Assembly: GCF_027172205.1 (NCBI RefSeq)
Contig: NC_070605.1
Span: 43,301,804 to 43,365,803, forward strand
Direction: 5' to 3'
Source of the DNA: Podarcis raffonei
Taxonomy: Eukaryota > Chordata > Lepidosauria > Squamata > Lacertidae
Length of the DNA stretch: 64,000 bases
Below, in pieces: positions 10,371 through 21,930 of this stretch. The stretch's first letter is position 1. Every line of letters begins with the position of its first letter. Under the pieces are notes generated by a model. The model saw only the letters and a list, made by a program, of their open reading frames with translations. It ran no database searches and was not told the DNA's origin. A program made the position numbers and the translations under genes.

Positions 10371-12475
10371 TGACAGCATGTACTTACACCCAGAGGTGTA
10401 GTAGTCTGGGGTCAATGGGTTGGGGTTTGCTGACCTCTTACTATTTCTGCAGCCTCTTCCAGAGCCATCCAATCAGCATGAAATGTAGACTTTTCAGCAA
10501 CTGAGAAGAAGCCCTCTCACCCCTTGTGCTGACTGGAGCCAATCAGAGCGGAAGCAGATGGGTCAGCCATGGAGGATTGGCTCCTAGGTTCACTCTGCAA
10601 AAGGTGTGTGGGAAGAACACCAAGAAGCAGTTGTCCTGTAAGGATCCTAAGCTAAGCATTTAGGAACACTGGAAACACGGGGTGCTTCAGGAGAAGGGTG
10701 CGCAAGGTCCGTTATATGCCACGGAGCTTTGAGGGGAAACGCAGCTTAAGTCACTCCAAAATAAAATATTGCAGCACTCTGATTAATTGGCCTGTTTATG
10801 TGCACAGGAAATAGTAGATCTAGCTGAAAGACCACTCATGGAGAACTGCTTTGATGGCTGCAATGCATCCCTAGTTATTATTATTGTATGATTACAGGAT
10901 TATTGTGTAATCTTAGAAGGAGACAAGGCAGTAAGGGTGTGTGGCTGCGATGGGGCATGGCAATGGTTAATGTGAAGGGCCCCTGCACATCTGAATTTGC
11001 CACTATGCTACCACTTATACCTCTGATTTAAATAAATAGGGATAAAAAGTTCTTAAGTCAACCATACTGTGTGTGTGTGTGTGTGTGCGTGCGCGCGCGC
11101 ACGTGCGCGTGCACATCTTGGAAATTGCTCCATTCTTTGGCACATATTTCCTGATTATTTTATTGGGCCTATCAGCTGGGGGAGGGCTCTCAATGTGCCC
11201 TGTCGACTTGTCCCCAAATTGGTAAAACTGCTGAACACTTTCATAGTAAGCAGTGCTGTGTGTCTTGTGTGTGGGTGTGGGTATGTCTTGGAATAGCGTG
11301 CTGATCTTGAAGTTGTTTGCTAAATGTTGGCTCTTCATTAACTATATAACTTGCAAAACTTTTTAGCATATCTCTTCTTCCATTAAAAACTCATGAATGC
11401 TACTTTGCACTTGCAGACTTGAGCTGGAATTCACATTCATTCAGAAGTTCACAAGCGAGAATTCTGTATATCTTCTTGAAAGTCATCATACCCTTAGCTA
11501 AAAAAAATAAAATAGAAATAAATAGAAAAGAAAAATGAACCTTGCCTGTTTTTGCTGCTTTCAGAAAAGGAAATTCATTAGTCATGTGTTCTAGACATAT
11601 TCTGGGAGTGATATCAAACACGCATTCTTACCAATGTTATTTTCTGCTGGTTTGAAAAGAAGCAAAGCACAGTGGTGACTTCAAACTTTACATTTAACAT
11701 CATTATTTTATTATTTTATTTTCTAAAAAGACAATCAATGATGCAGGCAAATAATTAAATTCTAAACCATATTTCAGCTGAGATATTGGGCTTGCAAAAT
11801 GGGCTGGGGGTCAGTTAGTGCATATATTGACCTTCAAGCCATCTCAGAAAAGGGCACCTTCAAGGGCATCTCAGAAAAGTTCTCTTCTGTAAGCTCTGCA
11901 TATCTTCGGTTCCCATATGGAAGACGGACATGTTATGCTTGCATTGTTGACAGCATAATGTATAACAAGTTGCAGGGTTCCCACGGCAGGAGGTGGTGAT
12001 TGCTGAACAATAGGAGTGCAATAAAGAATGGTCCTTCTAATCAATATCCTGCCCAGACACTGAGTCAAGTGGCAGTCCTGGCCTATCTAAAACATCTGTA
12101 GTCTTTGTTAGTTTTTCATTTGTTTAGTGATAACGTTCATTTTCCCGAGGCAATAAAACTCAGGGACTATCACCTCTGCATGTTTTTCTCTCTACAGTTT
12201 TTTTCACCTGATTCTGTCCCAGCTTCTACTGAGAGATCACTGTAGTTTGCTCTCCGACATTTTGAGCTGAATGTGATGCGATTTACAATATTGGCTATCT
12301 TCAGACATTTACCAAAGCGGGTCAGGTGAAGTGGTAGAGAGGAATGTACTAGCCCTGCCACCCAGTAGCTGATGGTGTGGTGGCATGCTGTCACTCACCT
12401 GACCTCCAGCTGGCTGGCTACATCACTGTCCTTATGGGGAGGCAGAGGGGAAGTAGTGAAGTTGGCATGGAGCAA
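10371..12475. other. Intergenic with a (TG)n(CG)n tract
   Basis: The only clear feature is an alternating TG then GC/GT purine-pyrimidine tract at about 11,069-11,112, which has Z-DNA-forming character. The rest carries no recognised gene or repeat; A/T-rich patches lie at 11,490-11,530 and 11,695-11,760. Confidence 0.5.
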
Positions 12476-12943
12476 ACATGGCCCAGAGCTCCTGCAGCCT
12501 CGGACCCTTGTACCTATGGGACCGCCTCTCCTGGTGTATCCCATGGAGGACCTTAAGGTCCACAAATAACAATACTTTGGAGGTCCCAAGTCGTAAGGTG
12601 GTTAGACTGGTCTCAACTAGGGCCAGGGCCTTTTCAGTACTGGCCCCGACTTGGTGGAACGCTCTGTCACAAGAGACTAGGGCCCTGCTGGATTTGATGT
12701 CTTTCCGCAGGGCCTGCAAGACAGAGCTGTTCCGCCTGGCCTTTGGTTTGGGCTCAGTCTGACCCTTATGTTTTCCTCCCCTTATGGTTTTGATTTATGG
12801 GCTACCATTAAAATGAGGCTGCATTTTAACCCGTATTTTAATAAACTGGTTTGTTTTGTTTTGTTTGTTTTCCCCCATTATGTTTTATTGTAATTTTATT
12901 GGTGTTAGCTGCTCTGAGCCTGGCTCTGGCCGGGGAGGGCGGG

Positions 12944-12946
<3 letters not shown>
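12476..12946 (+). mobile_element. L2/CR1-like LINE 3' end
   Basis: The frame through 12,600-12,760 reads RAFSVLAPTWWNALSQETRA, then LLDLMSFRRACKTELFRLAF. This matches the conserved C-terminal motif of L2/CR1-group LINE proteins (A-F-S-V-..-P-.-.-WN-.-L ... F+..LKT.LF). The 3' UTR ends GCTCTGAGCCTGGCTCTGG and GGGAGGGCGGGATATA, running into an (AAT)n tail. 5'-truncated. Confidence 0.8.

Positions 12947-12995
<49 letters not shown>
12947..12995. repeat. (AAT)n tract between two LINE tails
   Basis: About fifteen AAT/TAA units. The tract serves as the 3' tail of both the plus-strand LINE on its left and the minus-strand LINE on its right. Confidence 0.95.
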
Positions 12996-12997
<2 letters not shown>

Positions 12998-13080
12998 TTA
13001 TTTATATCCCGCTCTCCCCAGCCGAAGCCGGGCTCAGGGTGGCTAACAACAATAAAATAATACAACATTCTAAGATCATT
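12996..13080 (-). mobile_element. L2/CR1-like LINE 3' tip, inverted
   Basis: Read on the minus strand, this ends AGCCCGGCTTCGGCTGGGGA, then GAGCGGGATATAAATAAATT. This is the same 3' terminus as the element at 12,476-12,946 but in the opposite direction. Only about 85 bp remain. Confidence 0.75.
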
Positions 13081-13105
13081 TCATTATAAAATTAATTCAA
13101 ATCAA

Positions 13106-13138
13106 ATTAATGATGATCATGATGATGATGATGATGAT
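13106..13138. repeat. (GAT)n microsatellite
   Basis: GATGATGATG run with one ATCATG interruption at its left end. Confidence 0.9.
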
Positions 13139-15264
13139 CTGTTTGTGCTGGGCCAATCTTCCCACTCGTCTACCTCCTAGTAAGCAGCAGCAATGCGACA
13201 GACCGAATATCAAGGCGAGGAATCCCATTCCACTCCGCCATCCCCTTCTCCCTGCTCCATCATCACTCCCATTGCTCTCAATTCCAGGAGGAAAAGCAAG
13301 GAGCCTTGCGCGTTCATTCATGCATGCATTTGGATTTCTGGGAAACCAGGGTTCTAAAACATGCAAGGAAGTTCTATGAGCAAAAAAGGTTCCCCACTTT
13401 GCATAGTTGCCCTCCACAAGCTGAGGGTGATGGGAATGACAATGAGGGGGGCACAGCTAGCTTCGTCACCCCCACTGCCCCATCCCCAAGTGTTTTCATA
13501 ACTTCTAGTAGTAACACCTGACTTGGGAGTTGGTTACACAATTAGGACCAGTCTGAGTAAGATTGCCCCAAAGTACCTATCTATCACCATGATAGATAGC
13601 CTGCTGAACTTTAAAACAACAACAACAACATAAAAAGTTATAACCCACTTTTCACCACCGGGCTCCCAAAGCAGCTTACAACAGTTGTGCTTCTCAGTTA
13701 TGTGAAGATGGCTTCTGGCTGCACCAATTTTGAGATCAACCGCAGCTTGATGGTGCAAGTGAAATTCTGCCTAGTGTAAACATTGTGTAAATGTGTAAAC
13801 ATTCCTTTTTAGTTTGTGATTATATGTCAAAGCTTGAGCCAGGCTTTATCCTAGGTGGGACTGTGGTCTTCCTTCCGCTATCCCACTCACTCTGAGAGGA
13901 TGCACTATGATAGCATCATGCACTGTCTGAGAAATGTGGATTTCAAGGGCTGTGGGGGTCATGAGAACAGGCCCCTGCTCTCCTCTCCCTGCGAAGGTTG
14001 ATGTTTGAGCCCCACAGGCCACTGCTTTGATGCATGCCACTGCCACGCTGAAATTATCTGCTGCTAAAAAAGGCAAGAACGCAGACATGAAAAATCTAAT
14101 GAATTTTATCCTGAGCAAAATGTTTCCATGAGACTGCAGAAGCCCGTTACAGAGGGCATTGCGAACTACTTGGTTTCCAGTCGAAAGCTAAGAAAAACAA
14201 CATTCATTTAAATGACTTGACAAAATGCTGCGTTTCTGTTTGGTCAGATCCTGCTCTCATCACCCTGCCTGAAGGATTGAGGACAAAAATGACCATATGT
14301 CATTTTTGATGGGGGTGGGAGGGAGCAGCTGTGCCAAGTGGTTTTTGGCAACTCGGTCTAGACCAGCTTCTTTTCAAGCTGCAGGAAATCTGCACAAATC
14401 GGGCAGCTTGTGCAAAGCACTTTCTGTCTCTCTGCACAGTGTTGTTTCATGCTCAATAGATTGTAACATTGGCACGGTGATCTTCTGCTCTCATTGATCT
14501 ATAATCCAAAGCTGCAGCATGTCCATCACTTCCAAATACACAATAAAAGGATGCCCCACAGAATTAGGATTTTAGGGGTTGAATCATGGAAAATGCACTG
14601 GTTTTTGTAAGTTTGACTTCCTGACCTTGATGTTTCTTTCTGCTTTCCTTCTTGTGGAGACAGCAAGACGTGTTGAGCTTTTATTCATCCCACCAAACAT
14701 CCTGAGTTATGCTTGCCCTTGTGTCAATGTATGTGTTGAGGGGCAGCTGTCTCCAGGTTGAGAAGGAAGGTCTGAAGGGTGCTTGGAAGTATGGTTGGTT
14801 GGAAGAATTTAAGAGTCCTCCTCACAGCCAGGAATCCTGATTGTGCAAGGTCTTTGACCACAGGGAGGATTGAAACAGCTTAAAACACTTAACCATCACA
14901 GGGGCCTGTGCCAACTCAAGCAGGTAGAGCAGAAGGCAGGGAGACCAGCGGTATGTGGAGCCACAGCCAGTGACTGGCTGCGCCAAGTAATTCTAGCATT
15001 GTCCCCATCCTTCCTGCTGAAGAAGGAGGGCAACACTGAGGCAGTGCCACTCTTATAGTCTGGATGCAAGCAAGAAGGCAAGCAGGGAGTGGCTAGCTAA
15101 GGGCAGACTGAGGTTGGGGAGATTGTGATCCATTGACCTTAAAGGAACAGCCTCCACTGCTTGCAATCCTGCGCAAGTCCTTCCCGCTCAGTGCAGAAAG
15201 GTCGGTCTGTTGCCCCTCCATGGATACAATTTAAGAATAGTTGAATACGAATGCTTGAATGGAA
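13139..15264. other. Intergenic; possible LINE/SINE tail at 13,612-13,700
   Basis: An (AAC)n run at about 13,613-13,631 followed by AACCCACTTTTCACCACCGG and CCCAAAGCAGCTTACAAC resembles an inverted retroposon 3' end, but the match is short. Nothing else is recognised. Confidence 0.4.
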
Positions 15265-15402
15265 CAGGTGTGGGGAACCTCTGGCCCTGCAGATGCTGCT
15301 GAACTGTAACTCCGACCAGCCCCAACAAGCATGGCCAATGGCCAGGGATGATGAGAATTAAAGCTCAGCAATATCTGGTGGGCCAAAGGTTCCCCACAGC
15401 TG
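15265..15402. mobile_element. Palindromic hAT-like MITE
   Basis: Starts CAGGTGTGGGGAACCT and ends with its near-perfect inverse AGGTTCCCCACAGCTG. The arms continue CTCTGGCCCTGCAGATG and CCCATC-like core remnants around a CATGGCCAATGGCC centre. No flanking duplication was found, so flanking decay or loss is likely. Confidence 0.75.
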
Positions 15403-15858
15403 CTCAAAACAGCTCTATTCTTTTGGCTGAAAAGAGTAGTCTTCTGCTTCCAGTCTTCAGCTGGAGCTAGTTGACTCCCTCTTATGCCAGGAAGTTGGAG
15501 CAAAACCTTGGATTTCAGTCAACCATTGCTTCCTAGCATGGATCTTTCTGTGAGTGCCATGGCAAGTGCCCCGGACTCTGAGCTTTCATTAAAAAACAAA
15601 CCAACCCTACATCTCTTGCCCTCCTAGAAGGAAAAAGTTCTGGGGCAAAATGTGCAAGTGGCTCAAAAGAGATTTCTGTGAGTCTCCTCGTATCTGCGGG
15701 AAGGCCTGACGGGGCTTCTCGCATGTGGAAACTGTTACATAGAAACTGAAAAAGTAGATTTTCTTGGACTGGAGCTGGATAAAAACAAACAAACATGTCC
15801 CTAACTAGTGCCAAGGATTGACTGTGGAATCTTCTGCATGCACGACATGTGTCCACTA

Positions 15859-16089
15859 CAGTGGTACCTCGGGTTAAGAACTTAATTCATTCTGGAGGTC
15901 CATTCTTAATCTGAAACTGTTCTTAACCTGAAGCACCACTTTAGCTAATGGGGCCTCCCGCTGCTGCTGCGCGATTTCTGTTCTCATCCTGAAGCAAAGT
16001 TCTTAACCCGAGGTACTATTTCTGGGTTAGCAGAGTCTGTAACCTGAAGTGTCTGTAACCTGAAGCGTCTGTAACCTGAGGTACCTCTG
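15859..16089. mobile_element. Pogo/Tigger-like MITE, TA target site
   Basis: Begins CAGTGGTACCTCGGGTTA directly after TA and ends GAGGTACCTCTG before TA. It is 231 bp, identical in length to the copy at 1699-1929 but in the opposite internal orientation. The words AAGTTCTTAACCCGAGGTAC and CTAATGGGGCCTCCCGCTG are shared with its relatives. Confidence 0.88.
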
Positions 16090-16291
16090 TACTACCAAAG
16101 AGCTATGTTCTCCCCACCAGGGCAGGAAGCTTCTGCAGAGAAATCCTCAAAACATCCTGTTTGCTTGACTTCTAGAAAACAACTACCATGAAATCTTCAT
16201 CCTGCCATCATCTCTCCTACGATAATAATGGGACTGAGACCATTGAAAGGAGAGGTTGGAACTGCTCCCTGGAGAAGTCCCTTGCAAAATA

Positions 16292-16498
16292 CAGTGGTAC
16301 CTTGGGTTAAGAACTTAATTCGTTCTGGAGGTCCATTCTTAACCTGAAACTGTTCTTAACCTGAAGCACCACTTTAGATAATGGGGCCTCCTGCTGCGAT
16401 TTCTGTTCTCATCTTGAAGTAAAGTTCTTAACCCGAGGTACTATTTCTGGGTTGGCGGAGTCTGTAACCTGAAGCATCTGTAACTCGAGGTACCACTG
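16292..16498. mobile_element. Pogo/Tigger-like MITE, second copy 200 bp on
   Basis: Begins CAGTGGTACCTTGGGTTA after TA and ends CGAGGTACCACTG followed by TG, a decayed TA. At 207 bp it is shorter than the neighbouring copy: one CTGCTG stretch and one of the repeated GTCTGTAACCTGAAG words are missing. It has the same internal orientation as the copy at 15,859-16,089. Confidence 0.85.
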
Positions 16499-17012
16499 TG
16501 TATCACTGAGCTGCAGAATATCCCCAGGCTGGCAGGGAGCATGTGCCCAGCTTAGTCCTCATCAACAACACCTCCTCGTTGACTTTTAGCACTTCCTTAT
16601 CACTTGCTGGTTCACCTCCCAGAGGTTCTGATTAAATGCCATCCCCAGTGGAATCTCCTGACCCAGTCTCTTGAGAATGCAACAGCTTTAGAGGTGGAAC
16701 TGAAGCTTCCTAGCCTGGAAAGGGAATGATCCGTGTGGGTGGTTGGGAGCAATCTGATCCATCTTCCTGTACCACAGGGTACTTAAAGTATCATTGTCTT
16801 TATATCCACTTTTTAACTTCCAGTGATGGACACAGACAACTTCCCTAGGCATTTTGTTTCATCGTACAGCTATATTTCTTGTCTCCCACTAACTGTATTC
16901 ACATCAACCAGGAGGGTTTGGCTTTGTTACTTTCACATTCTCCTATTTCACCCTTCATGCTCTACTATTGTAAATCTCTTCGTACTCTTAGGCATAAAAT
17001 AATCGCCCCCTC
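16499..17012. other. Intergenic, no recognised feature
   Basis: No repeat or gene is recognised between the MITE pair and the CR1 tail. Confidence 0.45.
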
Positions 17013-17425
17013 ATAGAATCATAGACTTGTAGGGCTAGAAGGGACCCTGAGGGTCATCTAGTCTAACCCCCTGCAAGGCAGGTATCTCAACTAAAGCACC
17101 CATGACAGATGGCCATCCAACCTCTGCTTAAAACCTCCCAAGGAAGGAGAGTCCACAACCTTCCAAGGGAGACTGTTCCACTGCCAAACAGCTCTTCCTG
17201 TCAGGAAGTTCTTTCTGATGTTTCATTGGAATCCCCTTTCTTGTAACTTGAATCCATTGGTTTGGTTCCTACCCTCCAGAGCAAGAGAAAATAAGCTTGC
17301 TCCATCTTCCATGTGACAGCCCCTGAGATATTTGAAGATGGCTATCATATCTCCACTCAGTCTCCTCTTTCCCAGACTAAACATACCCAGTTCCCTCAAC
17401 TGTTCCTCATAATGCACCTAAACTG
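17013..17425 (-). mobile_element. CR1 LINE 3' end
   Basis: On the minus strand the fragment reads toward the diagnostic CR1 terminus ...AGTCTATGATTCTATG (plus-strand CATAGAATCATAGACT at the left edge). Upstream of it the minus-strand frame 17,223-17,417 gives EEQLRELGMFSLGKRRLSGD, then MIAIFKYLRG, the well-known end of the CR1 ORF2 product. The 412-bp piece is 5'-truncated but only mildly diverged. Confidence 0.92.
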
Positions 17426-18093
17426 CAATGCTTTACACACTTTTCTGGGAGCAAGCCCCATTGAATATTTGCTCTGTGGGCAATGGCCTTCTGGTTTTTT
17501 TCAAACCAAGTTTTTTCTCTCTAAAAAAATCAAAATGCAACTTTTATGGTTTCAGTGTCATTGAAACCCAGTGGCAAACTCTGATTAAACATACGCAAAT
17601 CCTACTGCAAATATCATCTCTTAAATCATATCAAATTTGCAACATAGCCAATAGTCTAAATCTTGGATGAATGGGCTTGCAGGGAAAAAAAGTCCTAACA
17701 ATACAATCCTGTGCTCTTACGTAAGGCCTACTCTGAAGTAAATTCACTGGAACTTACTGTCAGGTAGCTTTGTATAGGATTGCAGCCAAAGTTAATTTAG
17801 GGTAGACATGCAGATCTAAATACATGGCTGGATTTATGTAAGGGAGCACATGGATTCTAATGGACATTCAGTAAACTGATCAAAGGACTTTGTAAGCCTT
17901 TGTACATTGCCTGTCATTCCAAAAATGTACGAGGGCTGTAAAAAGGGATGGCTCCCAATATGCTTAGTTATTAATCATCCTCCCAGATATAGGTGGCATA
18001 TCAGGTTGCATTGACCCAGTAGAATATATGATAGCACATTTGCTGGAACTATGAAGGCAAAGCTGATTTTAAGATATTTGTAAAAGGAGAACA

Positions 18094-18097
18094 CTGT

Positions 18098-18168
<71 letters not shown>
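18094..18168. repeat. (TG)n(AG)n compound microsatellite
   Basis: A GT run to 18,120 passes directly into an AG run ending before AATTCC. Confidence 0.98.
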
Positions 18169-18171
<3 letters not shown>

Positions 18172-18477
18172 CTGGTCTCTTCAGCTGCTTGGCCTGAAAA
18201 TGGAAAGCCCAAAGCATTTCAAATTCCTGGAGTCTTTTGTCGCTAATGCTTTGCAGGAGGATTTACTGAGCACCAAGCATCTGGGAGAAATTACAGGAAT
18301 GTTCTCTTGTCTGCATAGATTTAGGGGAATGGTGCCACTGGGTGGAAGGGTCAAGAAGAAGATGGAAATGGACAAGAGAATGAAGGAAGCAGGAAGGAGA
18401 GAGACAACTGTCAGCAGAACGAAGAAATAAAGGAAGCAAAAGTAATACAAATCACAGCAAACATAAGACAGATGTAA

Positions 18478-18632
18478 AAAGGGCTTTTTCAGGGGGAACT
18501 CACAGGAACTTGGTTCCAGCATCTCTCAGGTGAGTTCTGGAGCCTCTCAGGTGGGAGCCACTGCCATTCTAAGAGAACAAGGTGGTGTTCATGGTGAGTT
18601 CTGGAACCTCCTTTTCTAAAAAAATAGCAATG
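18478..18632. mobile_element. hAT-like MITE
   Basis: The ends GGGCTTTTTCAGGGGGAAC and CCTTTTCTAAAAAAATAGCA form imperfect inverted repeats. A flanking GATGTAA occurs on both sides (18,471-18,477 and 18,633-18,639), consistent with an 8-bp hAT duplication with one base decayed. The interior repeats GGTGAGTTCTGGA(G/A)CCTC. Confidence 0.65.
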
Positions 18633-19134
18633 GATGTAAGAGTGGTAACTGCAGCTTTTGTGCCAGGAATGATAAGCCCCTCAGGGTTACCAGAGAAGAA
18701 AGGGTTTTCCTTTGTCCTTTGCCATCAAGAACCAGGAAGCCGGAGTATGAACAGCTGAGATCTGTAAGGACCTGCTGAATCCCGGGTGGCCAAACTGTGT
18801 GAACACAGCAGGCCTGGCCGTGTGCTGGCTTGTAGTGATAACATTGTGTGCTGAAATTGGCACGAAGTCTTTGGGAACCGTTTTGCAGAGACCTGCTGCT
18901 TACAAGCCACTGGTCCGATTCTCTATCAGCCAAAGGACTCAAGTGCCCTGTGTCCCTGACAATTTTGCGCCACACCCAAAGTGTTTATTGGATCATTGTG
19001 TTTTGCTTCCCCCACCCCCATCCTGCTCCAAGGCAGGCCACCCTTAATAAATAATAATAATTTTTTAAGAATCTGCCAGCAGACAAACAAACTTGTATCT
19101 AAGATCCTGGGGCAAGACCCTTTTGCTGAGCCTG

Positions 19135-19416
19135 AGGGCTCATCCACACTTAACTTTACCTCATATTTTGATTGTATTGTTTACTATTTAATTCCCCCGG
19201 GGGTCCAAGAACTTTTCTTGTTGCTCTGCAACTGTGCCTTGTGAAAATCCGATCTTACCCACTGAATTGATTGGTTAAGCAAAGCATCCGATAAGATCCA
19301 ATTCTGTGAGTAAGGTCAAAATTTAACAAGGCACAGCTACAGAACAACAAGAAAAGCTCTTGGAGCCAGGACACAGTACAATCAAAGCTAGTCAAGCGAA
19401 AGTGTGGATGAACCCT
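19135..19416. mobile_element. Palindromic MITE, 'TTCATCCACACTT' ends
   Basis: Left end AGGGCTCATCCACACTT, right end AGTGTGGATGAACCCT. Paired arms continue inward: TTTGATTGTATTG versus inverted GTACAATCAAA, CTTTTCTTGTTG versus CAACAAGAAAAG, and CTGTGCCTTGT versus ACAAGGCACAG. It is a foldback element of about 280 bp; I did not find a clear target duplication. Confidence 0.7.
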
Positions 19417-19568
19417 ATTCCACTTCACAAGATTGTTGTGATGATAGAACTCCTTGCTGGGATATCATCAAAAATTAAACATCATGCAGAATCAAATCCG
19501 CACTCTCCACCAAAGAAATGTTTATCACTCCACTAAAGTCTTCTTGAATACAAATGTATGGTTATACA

Positions 19569-19741
19569 TAGTGCTTTTTTCTTTAAAAATGTTTAGGGGT
19601 ACTCTCATTTTGACTCAAGAAAATCACTATTTTATAGTTCAAATTGGGAAAAATAAATACAGTAAATGGACAAAAGTACAAAGATTCACAACATGTTTAG
19701 GGGTATGCGTACCCCTACGTCCCCCCAGAAAAAAAGCACTG
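19569..19741 (+). mobile_element. hAT-like MITE, copy A of a near-identical pair
   Basis: Ends TAGTGCTTTTTTCTTT and AGAAAAAAAGCACTG are inverted repeats. Flanks GTTATACA and TTTATGCA agree at 6 of 8 positions, as expected for a decaying 8-bp duplication. The interior (GTTTAGGGGTACTCTCATTT, GTATGCGTACCCCTACGTCC) matches the copy at 29,970-30,140 almost base for base in the same direction. Confidence 0.8.
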
Positions 19742-20474
19742 TTTATGCAGGAACTTATATATTTACCTCCTTCTTAGAATCTCATCAGACAGTTAGCAAT
19801 GGGAGTAAACAACAGATGTTCATCTGATTGCTGGGAATCTCTCTCCAGCCTTGGGTTTGGAGGAGAGGACATCCCCCAGGTAGTGGAAGGTGGCACAGAA
19901 ACAGTTAAGACACCTGTTTGTAGATTGAACTTAGGGAAAAACAGATACAGAAATGCAGATAATGTATAGAACTGTCACTGGGCTAAAGATGAAACATATT
20001 GGGTGCTCTTTGGACTCTGATACAAGATTAGCAAATTTGCAGTCTGCTGTTGGAGTGCTGATTTGTTTCCAGCATGTTCTGCTTGTATGCTAGTAAATTA
20101 ATATTAGAAAAACACCACCAGTGCTTTTTCAACAAAGGAAGCAAAACCTGTAGAACTACCATGAAAACTTCTCATCGCTGAGAGAAGTGGGGAACATGGA
20201 ACAATACTTAGATATTTTAGGTGAATTCAAATATGATCTGCTTTTTCTCTTAAATTGCTTTGAATTTCGGAAGCACGCCAGGCATGATTCTTTTTAATTA
20301 CCTGTAATCTGTAAAATTAGGCTTATATTAAAATTCATCTTTTTGACTCTTGGTTCCTGATTTGTTTCTGATTTGCCCTTATCTTTTCTTGCCTCTTGAC
20401 TGCTTTTTATCACTAGAATCTGAAACTGAGTGCCCATCTCCCACTCTTTGAATGCCTATGCTCTTTTCATGATC

Positions 20475-20528
20475 ATGGGAGACGCAGTCAGATGGGCGGG
20501 GTATAAATAATAAATTATTATTATTATT
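20475..20528 (+). mobile_element. L2/CR1-like LINE 3' tip
   Basis: CAGTCAGATGGGCGGGGTAT and AAATAATAAATTATTATTA form the same terminal sequence as the longer copy ending near 21,765. Only the last ~50 bp survive. Confidence 0.7.
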
Positions 20529-20884
20529 GGTCACATTGGTTCAGTTAGTCATTTAGTTGCTTGTATCTGCTCAGGTGGCATTCTCAGCCCATTGGCCTCA
20601 AGAGTCTTAAAGAGAAATTTGCCCTTTTCCTGAGATTTCCCTTACCTATTTATGGTTTTATTCCTGTGATTCAGTTTCTTACAATTTATTTATTATAAGC
20701 TGCCCCAAAACCTTTATGCTATGAGGTGGCATATGAAGGACACAAATTAATAAATAATACAGCATTTTAAATACTGTTTGTTTTAAAGTTTGCCCTTCTT
20801 TTTCTGTTTCGCTGGTCTATTATGTTAAAGACCCACTGCCTCCTTGAGCTTGGGCCCTGATACAGATCAGGTGTTTCACCCTGA

Positions 20885-21055
20885 CATAGTAGCAAAGGAA
20901 GCTGAGTTAAACCATTGGCCCATCTAGCTTGGTATTGCCTACACTGGCAGGCAGCAGCTCTCTGGGATTTCAAGCAGGGAATCATTCCCATCCCTCCCTG
21001 GAGGATGGCTTTCTGCATCCAAGCAGAGAATCGATCAGTGAGCTACAGCCCTTCC
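20885..21055 (-). mobile_element. tRNA-derived SINE (GCTCAGTGGTAGAGC-type head)
   Basis: Read on the minus strand it begins GGGCTGTAGCTCACTGATCG and ends near CAAGCTAGATGGGCCAATGG. This is the order expected of a tRNA-headed SINE whose tail matches the 796-845 and 49,605-49,742 fragments. The A-box region is mutated and the B-box region partly lost. Confidence 0.6.
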
Positions 21056-21524
21056 CCAATTTGCACCAGCAGTAGTAGGTTTTTTAAAAACCACCAAGAG
21101 CACAGCTTCTAGTTCAGTCCTTTCTTTTTGATAAGAGGTAGGTAGGAGTTATTTATAGCGTGTTCATCTCCTCTTTAGTCCACCACCTTTGAGAACTGGA
21201 ATGTAGATTTTTCTTTCTAAAAAAGAAATGATAACAACTGAACTGCAAGGTGTTAATCTTTGGGGGATTAGTTGCTGATGGAGACTTTCCACATGAGGAC
21301 CCAAGTGCTGTCACGCTTCTGTCTATATCCTGAGGGCATGGACAAAGTATTCAGCACCCTTCTGAGGATGTGAAGACAAGCATTATCCAGGATTTGATAC
21401 CAATGCAAGAGAAAGGCATGCAAAAATGGCACCAAAGGCTTTTTGTATCACACCAACACCTCCAGAGTCCACCTAGCCTTCCCTTTTAAAAATAGCACAG
21501 AGATGTGAGGCTACAGGGAACCAG
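21056..21524. other. Intergenic, no recognised feature
   Basis: No gene or named repeat recognised. Confidence 0.4.
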
Positions 21525-21765
21525 ACAGAGGGCCTTCTCGGTAGTGGCGCCTGCCCTGTGGAACGCCCTCCCATCAGATGTCAAAGAGATAAATAATTAC
21601 CTGACATTCAGAAGACATCTTAAGGCAGCCCTGTTCAGGGAAGTTTTTAATATGTAACGCTGTACTGTTTTTAACACTGATTGGGAGCCGCCCAGAGTGC
21701 CTGGGGAAACTCAGCCAGATGGGCGGGGTATAAATAATAAATTATTATTATTATTATTATTATGT
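21525..21765 (+). mobile_element. L2/CR1-like LINE 3' end
   Basis: The segment AGAGGGCCTTCTCGGTAGTG to CTTAAGGCAGCCCTGTTCAG translates as RAFSVVAPALWNALPSD, then KEINNYLTFRRHLKAALF, the L2/CR1 C-terminal motif. The 3' UTR ends GGGAGCCGCCCAGAGTGCC and GGGCGGGGTATAAATAAT, with a (TTA)n tail. Confidence 0.85.
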
Positions 21766-21930
21766 TGTGTCATCTTGTCGGTTAAGTATCCGGTACCAAT
21801 GAAGTCTTTTCTGAGCATCCCTGGTGTTACTAGTTTTCAGCACAGAAGTGACCCTCATACAGCACAATGATAAAGAGACTCTGAGTGCCTCCAGATGACT
21901 TATTTGATTGAACATTCATCCTGGGACTCA

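Noticed and set aside
12851-13060. Frames with poly-Asn or poly-Leu
   Set aside because: These are translations of the (AAT)n tract between two LINE tails.
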